In this document: piece after piece, positions 1-12,600 of the stretch | Layout: the number at the start of each line of letters is the position of its first letter | Position numbering within the stretch: position 1 is the first letter of the stretch | Assembly: GCA_023614405.1 (NCBI GenBank) | Contig: JAJUPC010000041.1 | Span: forward strand, 744,001 to 808,000 | DNA length: 64,000 nucleotides | Origin: Avena insularis | Lineage: Eukaryota; Streptophyta; Magnoliopsida; Poales; Poaceae | Direction of reading: 5' to 3' | The notes under the pieces: model-generated | Databases searched by the model: none | What the model saw: the letters and a program-made list of their open reading frames with translations, nothing else | What the model was told of the DNA's origin: nothing | Translations under genes and position numbers: made by a program

Positions 1-3000
1 TTACATTCTAGTCAAATCTCCAAATCTGCCAAAATATGACTAAGTCTGGAAAACTGTTAACAATATCACATCTTTGAGTCTCCCTCGTTACCACTCCTTC
101 TACATTTTTCTAAATGAACTTGAACCATCTTATAGGACATCCTAAGGACTACCAAGGCCCACTCTTTCACTTAGCTAGATCATCTTTTAACCCACTTGTT
201 CTTGCTGGTTTTGCAAGGAAGGATATAATAATTCCTGCAAATCTTATCAACTAGCCTACTTTAGAAGTAGCTCACATCTCCATACTATCTTCTTTCTACC
301 AACTCCTTGCATGAATGCAATCTACTCATGAAGGTCTATAAAATAATACTTCACTTGCTCAAATTGGATCCTTGTGCTTCCAAAACCCACAGGGTTTTGA
401 AGGCTACTTAATAACTTGTTTTGGCACCCTAATTTTATTCAAAGTTTGGAATAAATCTTTGGAGAGCCCAACCGTGATCAACCTCAAACCTCTGTACCAA
501 GGTGATCTACATCACTTGGTATATCCCTCCATCTATCCCTTGAATCAAGATGAGCCCTGAGCTCCCTAATCCAACCAAGTTTAGGTGGTATAAAAATATC
601 AATGCCCCAAATCCTCTAATCCTTGTTCTTTTCCAAAACCAAGTCCTTTTTTTGCAGATTCAAGGTTGCCAATGATAGATACTTCAAGTTGACATCATAC
701 ACCTTGAATAAAACCATTTGCCAAATAATTCCCATAATTATTGGGAACCTAAAACTATTTAAATTCCATCCCATGCAAATTTCTCAAAATATTTACTATA
801 AAGGCAAGTTTGATGCCTATATATCATATCCTACCTCCCCACATCAAAAATAAGTATTTTTGAGATTCTTTATTATTTGTTTTTGCCCTTTTTCCTAAAT
901 GGCGGAAATAAGAAAGTAAATAAATTAAATACTTCTATCCTTCAATAAATCTTGGAAAAATTCTCCTAAGTGGGTAATCCTATCCAGGACCATATCACAA
1001 CAAAAACTTCCGAAACCACTTCAGCACTTTTTAAATGAGCTTCTAGAAACCACTTCAGCACTTTTTAAATAATTGATAAAATAGGATCTAAATTAGTCCG
1101 AAAATTCTCAAATAATTCTTAGAGATGTGCCTTAGCCATATCTATCTACCAGTATCATTTCACCATCCTGCCAAGGTCAACTTTCTAGAGTCTCTTCATG
1201 ATCACCATTATGGCAAGGTTTTGACAAAATCCAAAACTATAATCTAAACCCCACGAAACCAGTTTCAAACTTGTCTAGCACTCCACTATAGCACCAGGAC
1301 ACCTCAAGTCGACCAACACTATATCCCACTGTAGCAAAACCCTATCCCCTTGTTTTCTTATGCTTAGAAGCAAGACAAGGAGAGGAGACAAGCACATCAA
1401 GCCAAAATCCTTTTAACACTGCTACCACTGTCCCTCTCTATTCCCTGCTTGACCCAGGGCTCCACATCGCACCTCTTCACCGCCTAGAGGCCAAATCCCC
1501 ACTCACCACCTCTCCCCATACCTCGCCATGGAACAAGTCCACCATGAGACTCACCTTAGGGTTATAAGGCCAGAGGCCAGTAACCCGCTCCCCCACCATA
1601 CTCATTTCACTCCACTCGCTCCCACTCAGCACCCTCGTGCCCCACATCCCCTCCCTTGCTCTATCATGGCCAGGACAAGAGAGAGAACGTCTCTCGGACA
1701 TTTCCCACGATCCGCTCATGGTATTCGCCCCTTGTTCATCTCCCCTTGAAGGTCACCGTCCTGAGCTTACCTAGCTCATCTGCATCCAAAACAACTCCCA
1801 TCTCCTTGCAGGAACGCCTCAGTGCTCACTACCACCGACCTCCCGAAGTGATGCGAGCCAAGGTGACATATCTCGTCGATCCATGCACCCTCCGCTCTCT
1901 CTCTCTACTTGTGCGTCACTCCCAAGTCAAGAACATCCTAACACTGCTGTCTTTTGCAACATGCATACCCTTTGGAAGCATCCCCGGCAAGCTCCTAAAC
2001 GCCATCCATGGCCGCCGACGCGCGAGCAAGCTCTGAGTGCCAAATACCGTGCTGTCGCACCTCTTTGGAGTCACCGGCCTACACCACGTCTCTATGTGTC
2101 CTCCTCTTCACTGGAAACCGCCCCCAGGTGAGCCCCTGCACCACCCCTGCTTGCCTCTAGGGTTTCATCTTGTCGCCGCCGTGCCCAAGAAGACGACGGC
2201 CACGAGCCATCGATTCCCCTTATAGTCGAACGACCCAGCGCAGTAGATACCCCTTCACCCCCTCTCGCTCGCTGACGACCGAGCCCCATGGTGAGTGTTT
2301 GAACACATTCTGCACCGCGTGCCTTTGCAGCAAATGGGCCGGCCCGGTGTAGTGTTTCCTGGTCCGCTCAATTCCGGCCCAAATCACTCCAGTCCCTTTT
2401 CTTTATTTATATTCATTTTGTCCAGATATAGATCTAGGCCTTTAGTTTAACTCATTTAAAAAATGCTTAACAACTCCAAATGCACAAATCTAAAATTTCC
2501 TAGATCCCCACATGTTTTCTTAAACAATCAGTATCCTTGGTTAGCTCAGTTCATGTACAGATTAAATAAATAAAATCAATTGCCACAAACTATCTAAAAC
2601 ACTCCTTAAATCCTACTAGTAATTTTACAACTCCAAATGGAATGGATCGTTTTTGAACTTCAAGGTATTAGTCGTAGCTTGCATGCCCCACTAGCCGCAT
2701 ATTAAATTGCTTCCAAGTTTGCCACTGGTAGAAATAACAAAAACAGATAATTTCTACAACTAGAAAATTCTCCAAGTCAAATAAAAATAGGTACTAACCT
2801 AATTCCACCTTTCTTAATTCCTAAAACATATAGTCTACCAAACAACAGGAGCCTAGTATTAAGTGAGCTATCATTGATTTACTGTGAATTAAATATTTCT
2901 GTGCATAGTTAATTCACCAATAAATTTAATATAGTAGTTCCGTAATTCTAAAAAGGGTGATTCCAATTTATACAGAAAGGTATGTCAAATATCTAATATG

Positions 3001-5900
3001 TGCCTTTGGTTTCATATCAAATTCTTCTGTAGAATAAATATAGTGAAAAGGACAAATTGACCACAAAACTGACTTTGAGAATTTCCCAAGGGCATTCTGT
3101 TAAATATTTCGAGATAAATCCAACTCTAAAAAATCATAAATACCAAAGTCTCCCAAAACCTCTGAGGACAAATTTATTTGATATCCACATCTTTTTCTGG
3201 TGATTTAATCACCTAAACTAGAGGTTATTTCACTAGAAAAATCATAACTAAATATAGAAACTTGATAAAATCATGAAACCACTTTTGTTGGCCTTGTTAT
3301 TGCAATACCTATCTGTAGATATCATTTTTGTGCATTGATATAATACATACCCAAGCCTTAGTTCAAAACCTCCTTCATTATGTGGTATTTGACAAATAAA
3401 TCACACAGGTAAATCCACAAAAGCAATGAAAGTATGTCTAAATGCTATGATCTCAATCTATCAAAACCTACTGAAGTGATTATTGTGTTGTATGTCTATT
3501 TTCTATATGGTATGGGTGATTGTATGCCTTGTGTTGACTATGCCCTTTGTTTACTTGCATGTGATCCATAACGATGCTAGATGCGATTATATCGGAGACC
3601 AGAAGAACATGGTTATTATTATTGGTTATTATTGTATCCTAAGAAGAAGTACATGGACACATATTGCCAGTTTGTTGATCTCAGACAAGCCAGCTTTTTG
3701 CTCATAAGCCTTGTCCTATTGTTTTACTTATGCATGTTTTACCTACTGTTTTATGAAAGCTGCATTGTTTTACTATATGATGATGTATATCTGGTAGTGG
3801 TTTGGCTCCTCCAAACCATTACACATGTGTAATACTAAGTACAACCCCCTTGACGACACCTATTTGTCCCGAGAGTGGTAGATGGTGTAGAACACCATAC
3901 CCCTCTAGAGACCCCATTTTAGCCGAAGCTAAACTAGAGGATGGGAAGACCTGTGAAAAAGTTTTCAAATGTTTATGGAAAAACCTTGGTGAGGTTTGAC
4001 CTACCAAGAGAAGTTTGAGAAAGGAAAAAGGGGTTTTGTTTTACAAAATGCTGAAAGAAAGATGGAGGAAAAATGTTTACTAAAACGCACCCGGTTCTTG
4101 GCAGCTTTAGCTATAACAACTTAACCTGTGCAACCACATTACTCTGGAATGGGACAGGGCTGGACTAGAAGTTTGCTACTCTAGTATGGGAATTATCATA
4201 ACTGCTTATAAGGGATAATCTCCCTCGAATCCTCGGCTTCCTTTATAAAAAGGGTCAACTGCTAGACAGTCACCTGGAGGAAGTAGGATCACCCATGTGA
4301 GTGACCGGGTGATACTATGAGCCTCTCATTAAAAGTGCCCACTCTCGAGGAGTCGGAATGCGATCCGGTTGGTCTGCAGCCCTGACGTCCTAGTGTTGAG
4401 AGGAACAACTCATAGGGTAGGTACTATGCTAGAGTGGCATCTGGAGAGTCTTGATCGGTTACTCGGCCCATGATCAGTAAGGATTAGGGAGGGTACTCGG
4501 TTGGTGTGGGTAAAGTTTACAACCTCTGTAGTGTGTAAATCTATTCGAATAGCCGTGTCCGCAGTTATGGACGGGTTGGGTAAACTACTATAGAGCGGTG
4601 CTGGTTTTGATTTCAAAAAGGATTTCGGAAAAGCAATGGCTTTGGAAATGTTTTGACCATGGGATGGTTGAAAAGGATACATGTTTTGACCTTGGGATGG
4701 TCGGAAAGGAAGGAAAGGAGTTTGGTCATGGGATGACCAGAAGGACGAAACAAAGGGGTGACCCAATCCTAGCTTTTTCCAAAACTTTTCAAAAAGGTTT
4801 CCCAAAAAAAGGTTTTACAAAACTTTTCAACAAAGATATGTAGATGCAATATCTACAACAGAAAGTAGTTGAGAAAAGAACTTCTCTTGGAGCCCTCCTA
4901 CTACCCCAGTCATATTACATATCCTCTTATTATTATCATTTTCTTAAGGTGGTTTGTGAGTACATTCAAAGTACTCACTGGCATTGTCTTTGGCTCTTAA
5001 CTTGGTTAGATATCGAGAAGGAGGTGAAGTTGACGACTGTGCGAGGTAGGACGTTCTCCCAGTTAGTTGCCTATAGGTTAAGGCATGGCTCGGTCTCTAC
5101 GCATGATGAAGTTCCGCTGATGATGGTTGATGTAGCCACAATGGCAAATAAGGTATGGCATGTATTCATTTAAATAATGGATGTTTACTTTGATACTTGT
5201 CAGTTATGCGCCATGACTAACTAATCATGGGATCGTGGTGTATGCATAACATGGATTCTCGGAGGATTAATCTGGGGGCCCCACAACTTATATAGGTGTT
5301 GTTTTTAATTAATGAGCATCTTTGCATATCTGGTTGGGCAGATGTTGTAGCGTGTCTCTATAGAACTGATTAACAATTATCTTTCGCTATAATTGCGTCA
5401 CACCAAGGTTCTTCCCTTTAGATGCATAGACTTGCTGAGTACCCCTAGGGTCTCACACCAATTATTTATTAGGTTGTCAGGTACATCCATATGGAGGCTA
5501 CTACATCAATGAGGCCGATGATGGAGGCAATGACCCTCTTGCGTCAAGATTCCAGGGACGGAGATCTCTGAGATCTATGGGCGAGAAAGTTCTTATTTCT
5601 CTGGCATCTTATGCCGATTTGCTTCTTAATTCACATTCGGATCTTGACTTCTGTTTCTGCTTGATTCTATGTTCATTGATGTATGAGGATGTATCCTAAA
5701 CTATTATATGTATCTAGGATATTTGGATCTTGTCGTATGGCGTTGCAATATTTCATTTCTGTATAGATGGAATTGCTCTGATGTACTCTCGTATTCGATG
5801 ACATACATACTCATTTGTGTATGTTCTGTTCGCATACGTGTCGACTACGACGCTCACACCTGATACGATGTTCTTGAAAAGTGGGTAGGGTGGTTGGCTG
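1..5900 (+). mobile_element. Long LTR, family L, copy 1 (5' end outside window)
   Basis: From base 1 onward this stretch matches 26.65-31.91 kb at low identity but in the same order. Shared landmarks are the GC-rich block at 1.44-2.35 kb, the motif-rich block at 3.48-4.85 kb and the block ending at about 5.28 kb. The second copy starts with TGTAACATCCC directly after a polypurine tract, which identifies the repeat as an LTR. The last part (about 5.4-5.9 kb) has the look of the 3' end of Tekay/Del-type LTRs, which is my inference. No clean CA end or primer site is visible, so the right boundary is approximate. No protein is conserved between the copies, so the ORFs here are not called as genes. 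Confidence 0.7.
1012..1070 (+). repeat. Two-copy short tandem repeat inside LTR copy 1
   Basis: A 25-bp string containing CCACTTCAGCACTTTTTAAA occurs at 1012-1036 and again at 1046-1070, a period of 34 bp. At the matching place in LTR copy 2 (about 27.7 kb) I see only a related single segment, so this looks like a local duplication in this copy. Confidence 0.75.
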
Positions 5901-6154
5901 GTACTCTGCCCTGCTCAACTTCTACGGGCCTACACGTGGGTGGCCTTTGGGCCGCCGCGGTAGCACCCCTTATCCTCTTTTAGTTCATCCTGGCTTGTTG
6001 CTTATAGCGTAGGGTCCGAGGTATTATATCCTCCAAGTACTTCTAGCCTTTGGTGAATCCCCCAGGGACCACGTCGGTGGGAGAAATATCTTGAGTAATT
6101 CCACAGACAAACATCACTTATGTCGTGGCCGCCCCAAAAACTACCTTGACGCAA
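5900..6154. other. Unassigned junction sequence
   Basis: This stretch lies between the recognisable LTR of family L and the antisense ORF remnant of element Z. It probably holds the LTR end and the start of the truncated Z element. I see no coding frame, primer site or target duplication that fixes either boundary. Confidence 0.4.
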
Positions 6155-6813
6155 TCAATCAACGCATACTCCATCACTATCGGATCCTTCAGACCTATAA
6201 CATATGCATAACGTCAGACACAACTCAAGGGCTTGACACACTCGGGGACTCAACTCACCAAACAAAGAAAAATCAAACAAGAGCACCCACCAAGCAATTG
6301 CTGGTAGTTCACCTGCGGGGGTAGGTTCCTTGACAATAGTACTTTTTCCACTCGTGGTTGCCTTCTTCGGCAACATCATCTTGAAGAACTTGGTGTTGGG
6401 CTTGACCTAGAAGGTGATGCCCTAGCAACCAACAAGGGCCCATCCTTCGTCTCAAAATTGATGCGGCCATGGAACAACTTGAGGTAGAGCGTGAAATAAG
6501 GCATGCATCCGAGATAGCTCTCATAGAATACGATGAAGATCGCAAGCTTCTCAATCATGTACATGCCCTAGATAGGAGGGCTTGATCCGGTAGTAGGCAT
6601 AGAGTGTCGGAATAAGATCGCGGTGGGGAACCCCAACCTTCAATCCAGGTGGCTGAGGAATGAGATGACTTCCCCAGCCCGTAGGTTCACCTCGACCTTG
6701 CTCGCTGTGGGAACTCGCTAGTTTCCCTTCACAAGAACTCAGACATCTTGGAGAGATTGTATTTGCGAGACCATGCACTTCGATTTCCCCCAAAGATCCT
6801 TGGAAGGCGCCAT
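6155..6813 (-). pseudogene. Antisense ORF remnant (Transposase_28-like) of Gypsy element Z
   Basis: The reverse strand encodes broken pieces of the protein family seen antisense in elements I and II. A putative start reads MAPSKDLWGK near 6813. A later segment (about 6560-6440) has the hydrophobic pattern FIVFYESYLG, equivalent to LIALCEGYLG in the element I copy. Further on, WKKYY and KEPTPAGELP resemble the aromatic W..FY end of that domain. Several frameshifts separate the pieces. The position just before a plus-strand polypurine tract and LTR is where Tat-lineage elements carry an antisense ORF. The domain name (PF04195-like) is from recall; a profile search would be needed to confirm it. 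Confidence 0.6.
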
Positions 6814-6911
6814 TGAAGTGAGATTGGTAGTCTAGAAATTTGGATCGGCTAGCGGCTCAGTGAAGAAAGGGGAAAATGAGGAGTGAGATCTATTCGCTGC
6901 ACCCTAGCTCT

Positions 6912-6920
6912 CCCTTAAGT
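6912..6920 (-). promoter_or_regulatory. Possible TATA-like box of the antisense ORF
   Basis: The reverse strand reads ACTTAAGGGAGAGC about 100 bp upstream of the putative antisense start at 6813. The antisense gene of element II has a similarly placed ATATAAGAGGCC. Only the position and the AT-rich core support it. Confidence 0.35.
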
Positions 6921-7247
6921 AGTGGCGCTAACAAGGGACCCTCGATTAGCCGTTTCTTTGCGGTAATTTTGCCAAAGTTACCATTAGAAGTTACCTAACA
7001 GCTAGTTTAACTAGACTAATGGTCCAACTTCGACCAAATTAGTCAATCTCTCTGCTCCCACTAGCCTGAAGCGACGACCTGTGAGCAGCATGACTCGCCT
7101 AATGTGACTAGAATAATTCGTCAAGCCTGTGACTTCCCCATCATTGGACGAGTTCGTCACTAATTCATATGGGCTTCCACCCAAACTCGCCTACTATAGC
7201 TGCCAAGTTGAAGCCTCCGCGGAACCCCTGACACACTTAGGGACTAC

Positions 7248-7744
7248 TAATGGGGATTGACAATCGGGGTATGCCCAGGAGGTGGATTCGGCTGACTAGG
7301 ACCATGATAACTAGGCTTGCTGGTACGACGACTGGAAGCGTTGCGACCCAAGAGCATGGCGACTAGATATAGAAGGCCTAGTACAGTAGCTAGGCCCAGT
7401 CGAATTAGGTCAAAATCACCAAAACCATAACTGATTTGGTGTGATCCATGTGAACCCAAGCGAGGTAGCACTATATAAGCCTCTCTAGGGTACTCTCTAC
7501 TCATGTGCGCTTTGATACACTCCATAGAGGCAACTTGATTCCCTCATTGCCGAGCTCATCACCCCTTTTAATCTCATACAGATCAATACATCTACCAGGA
7601 ACTAGGCTCTTTACCCTATAGGGGGCTGAGCCTAGGTAAAACTTGGAGTCTCCTCAATCTTGACCCTAGATGGATCACTCGCCCTTACCCTCATTGACAC
7701 AATCGCTATTCCCGGTAGCAACTGCCGTGGACATTCCCACAACA
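7248..7744 (+). mobile_element. 3' LTR of Gypsy element Z
   Basis: The LTR starts TAATGGGGATTG right after the tract GGGACTAC. It has CTATATAAGC (7471-7480) as TATA box and ends near CCCACAACA. Its start, TATA region and length (about 497 bp) resemble the reverse-strand LTR of element Y at 18564-19053. It follows the antisense ORF remnant of element Z, as expected of a 3' LTR. Directly to its right begins an unrelated reverse-strand gag, so the right edge is a broken junction. No target duplication could be matched. Confidence 0.7.
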
Positions 7745-8961
7745 CCGAGCTTGTTGCTTCTAGAGAGCTTCTCCATCATCTTGATGTTGGTGACACCCAT
7801 GAAAAAGACGTGGATGACGTCATCGTCGTCGAGACCTGGTATCTTGTTTAGCACGTAACAGAAACGTTGAATGCACCTCCATAGTGTCTCGCTAAGATGC
7901 TAGCATATGGTGCATAGATCATCCACCGTGTATGGAGCTTGGGTCCCGCTCTCTATGCATGCCACCGCTCGCAGATCTTGGTGGTTCTACTTGGGATGTT
8001 GTTGTTCTCCTAGGCAAGGTCCTCTTGGCCGATATTTGCTTCGGGAATCTGCTGCTGGTTGTTGAAGGTGACGATGAGCTTATCGCTCAAATCCTTCCAT
8101 GAAGAGATAGATTCCTCTAGGAGCCCAGTCACGAGCCAGTGATCGGCTACGCTTGTCAGGACCATGGGAAACTAGTTGTCCTTTACTTTGTTGTCGCCAT
8201 TGAAGTGCAGTGGTAGGACGGGCTAGAACTTGAGCATCCACGTGGCCATGCATAGTTCCTGGGTGAATGTAGGGCATCCAGCTACCATAGCAACCTTGGT
8301 TAGACCTTCTCCAAGTCCCCATGTTGTCATTTTGCTATCGACTACCCGTTTTCGGCTTCTCTTGGGTGTTGCAGTGTCTAGCGTGTTTCCTTGAGGCAAT
8401 GGCTATTTATGTGGAAAAAGTGGCGCCTCTCCTAGGAGTTGCACGGTATGGTAGTTACCCGTGTCTTCTTCTAGTGTCAGTGCTAGAGGAGTACTTTGCG
8501 CATCTTGCTTTTTCCGTGGATGCTTTGCTAGCGGGGGAAGCTTGGAGCAGGAAGTCATCGGGCCCTTGGTGGAGGCAACAACAATCCGTAGCAGCAGGGG
8601 TGCCCCGAGGCGAGAAGCCATAGATATAGCGCCGATGATGTTGGGGAGCTCCGTGATGCGCGACAGTTATGAATCTTGTCCTTCTACACCGGGTCGGTAG
8701 CACGACAACTCCCCCGCCATACGTAGAACTACCGCTTGTGTGATGTTAGGGCCAGATTCACCTCCAAGGATGATTGTGGTGCCCATGGAGGTGCCTTCCG
8801 GCTATCCCGTGGGAGCCGATGGCATGCATTGGTGCCTTTCACTCCATGCTCCTTGCATGGGTGCCACTGCTGACGTGGGGGGCATCGCTGTGGTTAAACG
8901 TAGCATCATTGTCGGGCATGTCCTGGTGCTGCACGATCCTTCCACAATCCGAGTCGGCCAT
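7745..8961 (-). pseudogene. Degenerate Gypsy gag (element V)
   Basis: The reverse strand carries a capsid-like gag region with many stops and frameshifts. A likely start ATG at 8961 opens MADSDCGRIVQ, a short distance downstream of a primer site. Further on, the segment DHWLVTGLLEESISSWKDL (about 8150-8090) matches the W-x-G..P..S..SW.DL pattern of the Retrotrans_gag domain in plant Gypsy elements. Protease and polymerase are absent because the sequence ends against the LTR of element Z. Confidence 0.65.
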
Positions 8962-8992
8962 GCCGAAGAAAGAGTCAGGGATACGCATCAGC

Positions 8993-9010
8993 CCCCTTAA
9001 TGGCGCACCA
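8993..9010 (-). promoter_or_regulatory. Primer binding site-like sequence of element V
   Basis: The reverse strand reads TGGTGCGCCATTAAGGGG two bases after an LTR end (ATCTATGACA). A TGG start adjacent to an LTR end is the expected form of a tRNA primer site. The matching tRNA was not identified. Confidence 0.55.
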
Positions 9011-9012
9011 AA

Positions 9013-9410
9013 TGTCATAGATTTTCCCAAGGGGGGTATCTCGCGAAGTAGGATGAATTGAGCACAAGGGGATGAACACGATCTCCCCAAGTCTTCAAAT
9101 AGCTTGGCGAGGAACAGTAGGACCATGACAAGAAAGACACAGCGAGCTTACTAGGTTCAGGCCACCTTGCGATGTAATACCCTACTCCTTTTATCTTGTA
9201 TTGCGTGTCGTGCTTGGCAAGGTTACAGGTACAAGATGCTGATCATGCGATCAGGTGGTTTCTCATGGGAGGAGAAGGCTAATGTTTTCAAGGTGGAAGA
9301 AAGTGCCTTTCTATGGTGCCCTACCCTTTATTTTATAGGCACTCTGGTCCTCTTCCCACCAATATTGATGGGAAGGATTCACATATAGCGACAAGGAAGT
9401 TCATCGGTAA
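9013..9410 (-). mobile_element. Partial 5' LTR of element V
   Basis: On the reverse strand this ends in CTATGACA next to the primer site and contains a TATA box (CCTATAAAA, 9331-9339). Its beginning is missing because the CACTA transposon starts at 9411. Confidence 0.6.
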
Positions 9411-10450
9411 CACTACAAGAAATGTTTCCATTTGCAACGATTTTGCCCGTCGGTCGTCCTAGAAGGCACCTCTTTCGCGACGATTTTATTCTCTCAACCG
9501 TGGCCGATCGAATAAAAATTCACCTGTTTTGCAGCCCTCTACTACGATGAAACCGCTAAAAATATGGACGAAGCTCGGTCGGCGCGTGGCAGAAGTAAGA
9601 TTTTATGTTCCTCGTGCGATATTGACTCGCCAAAATCTTTTGATGCGTGCAGGTCCCGGATGTCATTATCTCTAGAAGGCCATACTTTTTGGTCGCGCCT
9701 CCCTGATTTCAAATCTATAACGTTGCTCGATGCATCTGTTGTTTAGTTAGGCTAGTAGGTCCCGCATATCAGCCTCTTATTAGAACAATCATGTGTATGA
9801 TGGAATTGTTTTCTTCGCTCAAACTACCCTGTTTCGAACTTGATAGTGATGCTCGATATATCTACCATTTAGTCAGGCTGATGGGTCCCACATGTCAGCC
9901 TCTCATTAGAAGAATCGTGCGAATGATGGTATTTTTCCTTGGCTCATGGCTCCCTAATAGGAACTCGATAACATTGATCAATGTATCAGCCGTTTAGTCA
10001 GGTTGGTGGGTCCCCCATGTCATCCTCTCATTAGAACAATCATGTGTATGATGAGATTTTTTCTTCACTCGGGCTTCCCTATTTCGGACTTATAGCGTTG
10101 CTCAACGTATGTGCTCTGTCACGCTGTTGGGTCGCACATGACAGTCTCTCATTAGAAGGAACATGTGCATGTTGGACTTTTTTCTTCACTCGCGCGTCTA
10201 TGTTTCCAACTTGATAACATTGCTCACTACATCAGCCATTTATTCGGACTGCTTTGTCCCACATGTCAGCCTCTCATTACAAGAAACGTGTATATGTCAG
10301 CCATTTCTTCGATCGCCCCTCCCTATTGGAAAAAGGTTGTCGCACCCATATAAGGTCTCGCTGCTGGGTCCCACATGTCAGACTTTCTGTAAATGAAATG
10401 TGTGTATGATGGACTTATTTTCGCCCGCTAAACTTGACATCCATCTTAGT
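9411..10450 (+). mobile_element. CACTA (En/Spm-type) DNA transposon, left end
   Basis: The sequence CACTACAAGAAA at 9411-9422 is the classic terminal inverted repeat of grass CACTA elements. TAA precedes it as the possible 3-bp target duplication. Subterminal tandem repeats follow, which is also typical. I searched by eye to 13.77 kb for the matching end (TTTCTTGTAGTG) and found none, so the element is either truncated or continues only to the Athila LTR. No transposase ORF is recognisable. Confidence 0.75.
9710..10435 (+). repeat. Subterminal tandem array of about 124-bp units
   Basis: About six diverged units share the core GGGTCCCACATGTCAGCC followed by TCTCATTAGAA. Cores lie near 9755, 9879, 10003, 10125, 10248 and 10363. 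Each unit also has a GATAxCxTTGCTC stretch upstream. An older, more decayed unit may lie at 9600-9710. In CACTA elements such arrays are known as transposase-binding subterminal regions; the role here is inferred. Confidence 0.8.
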
Positions 10451-11740
10451 ATAGAAATATTGGTACAACAAAAATGTAAAAGTATGACAGAGCATATATA
10501 TATATTTATATATAGATATACCTAGAATTCAAACTCGACACTACGTCACATGACAATTATGTGCATTTCCACAATGATAGAACCCTGTATGTTAATACTT
10601 TAAAAGAATACGCTTAAAATATTGATATCTCTTAAAATGGATAGATAGCGATTCGGACAATTTTTAAAAAAAATGCGACATGGTCTGTATACAACTTGGG
10701 TATGCGAAGCTTCGCCTATACTTCATCGGAATGACATGGAAAATGCTAAATTAAGATGCTATTGGGCGATAAAAATAATAATTTGGGGCCAATGGGCTTA
10801 TTATCGTGACCTATTAAACCGATGGGATTATTATCATGGGCTCCTTAGCAAAACTCCAATGTACTTCATGCTTAAAAAGGTAACAATATGTTGAGGGTTG
10901 GCGTCTCATGGTCGACCTGACCCCGGAAGGATAAATTAGCTAGGTTTTGGGCCAGGGTGGGGCCAAATGGCCTATTTTCTAATGAGCACCTCCCTAAAAA
11001 TTCAATGTACTCAATATGTCGGGGGTCGGCGGCTATGATCATCCCGAAAGGCTAACTAAGAGAAGTTTTTCTCTGAAGTGGGGTGAAATATTCGTTTTCA
11101 TAGGATGAATAGTAAAAATACAATGTACTGAAGTTCGATGGTCCACCTAACCTAGATGTAGCTCTGCCAGATCCAAAACAATTAACTCGGTAAGGACAAA
11201 TTAATAGATATTGCACCTTATTAATTTTTTTACCTAGTGAAGAACATGGGCAACCTAGGATTCCAACATTGAAAGTACTAGAGGGAGTTTGATTGATTGC
11301 CATAAAATTGTATCATATCAAGTCTTATAGCACACAATCATCTTTTCAGCAAAGGTTATATTTCGAAATGGTTTGGGTTGCTTTGAATCTGCCCAACCGA
11401 TTTCATGTACTCCATATTGAAAACCATGTAATCATGCCATATAAACTATAGGCAATAGAGAGACAGTGGCCTTGACTTGCCCAGCTTCACACATATCAGT
11501 TAAGCACCAGCTTATATAGATCACTCGAAGTTGTATGCTTCAGTACAATCAAATTAATACATGTTGTAATTACCCACAACATGTAGCATGGTCATCATGC
11601 AAAATGCTCAGAATTCGCATATTTAGTTCAAAGTTTCAAGCATAATACAACCAATTTGTACTCTAGAATATCACGGTACAATGTTAGCACATCAGAGCGT
11701 GACTTGTTCATTTCACATATAGTTGAGAAATTCAGTACCA
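10450..11740. other. Non-coding AT-rich sequence with degenerate repeats
   Basis: No coding frame is supported. Three loosely similar segments at about 10.78-10.95, 10.95-11.08 and 11.08-11.20 kb share CAATGTACT and a GGTCGGCG/GGTCGACC-like stretch. They may be the interior of the CACTA element, but nothing proves it. Confidence 0.45.
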
Positions 11741-11746
11741 AATGCA

Positions 11747-12600
11747 TTACCTGAAATTATGAAGAATTAGACTCCTTGACCGACTCATTGAGCCATAGAG
11801 GTTGTGGCCACCATCATGAAAAGGAGATGGCCTTGTGCCCTCCACCCTTCCGAGTGAAATAAGGAAGATGTCAGGCAAATGAGTATATCTACTGCCATCA
11901 TGAGTATTGTAGCAAAGCACATGTTGAACATGCATGAGCATGCTATGCTTGAACATACGCCATGCACTCTAAAATGGCGACTGCAGCATACCATCATCCA
12001 CTATTGATTCATGCACTCGTAACTCAACAAAGAGGACCTTTGGCACATGTGAAGGTTCCTTCAACCATGCAACCACCGATAGACACTAGCAGTATCTTAG
12101 AGGAAATATCTTCACGAGCTCACTGTCAAGTACATATAGCAGCTCCTTCACCGAATCATGTCCCCAAGCCTGTCGTGGAATTCCTCGAGGTTAGCTTCAT
12201 CAAAAAGGGTAACTCGGATGACTCTGAGGCTCCCCAACCTAGGTGCCACATGTTTCCCTCAAAAATGTAAAAATAAAATCAGCCAGGGTGCACACTTCAA
12301 CAAGCAAATCACAGGATCGGATGTCGTGGATAGCCTCCATCGCATTCATTAGGTCATCTAGCAACCTCACAGGACGAGGCCCTTCCATGATAGCCATGAG
12401 GGCTATCCTGCCATACTCGTAGTCCCGCATCAACATGCCATCATTCATCGATAGAACACAATATCTAAGATTAGAATGGATGTTAGGATCACCATGCTAG
12501 AGTTCTTTTGAGCCATTGAAGGGGAACAACATGGCAGTGATGGCAGTGATGGTGGTGCTAGGGAAGGGGGCGAGCAGGGGATTTGAGATTTGGGGGTTGC
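11747..12600 (-). pseudogene. Unrecognised gene-like segment, possibly captured
   Basis: Reverse-strand ORFs at 12448-12239 and 11997-11747 have ordinary protein composition. The first contains GPRPVRLLDDLMNAMEAI and a hydrophobic stretch LADFIFTFL. Between them the frame is broken by stops, and a further readable stretch (SLRVIRVTLFDEANLEEF) lies in another frame at about 12230-12180. This suggests a decayed gene or a fragment picked up by the adjacent transposon. I do not recognise the family. No expression or splice structure can be claimed. Confidence 0.3.
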
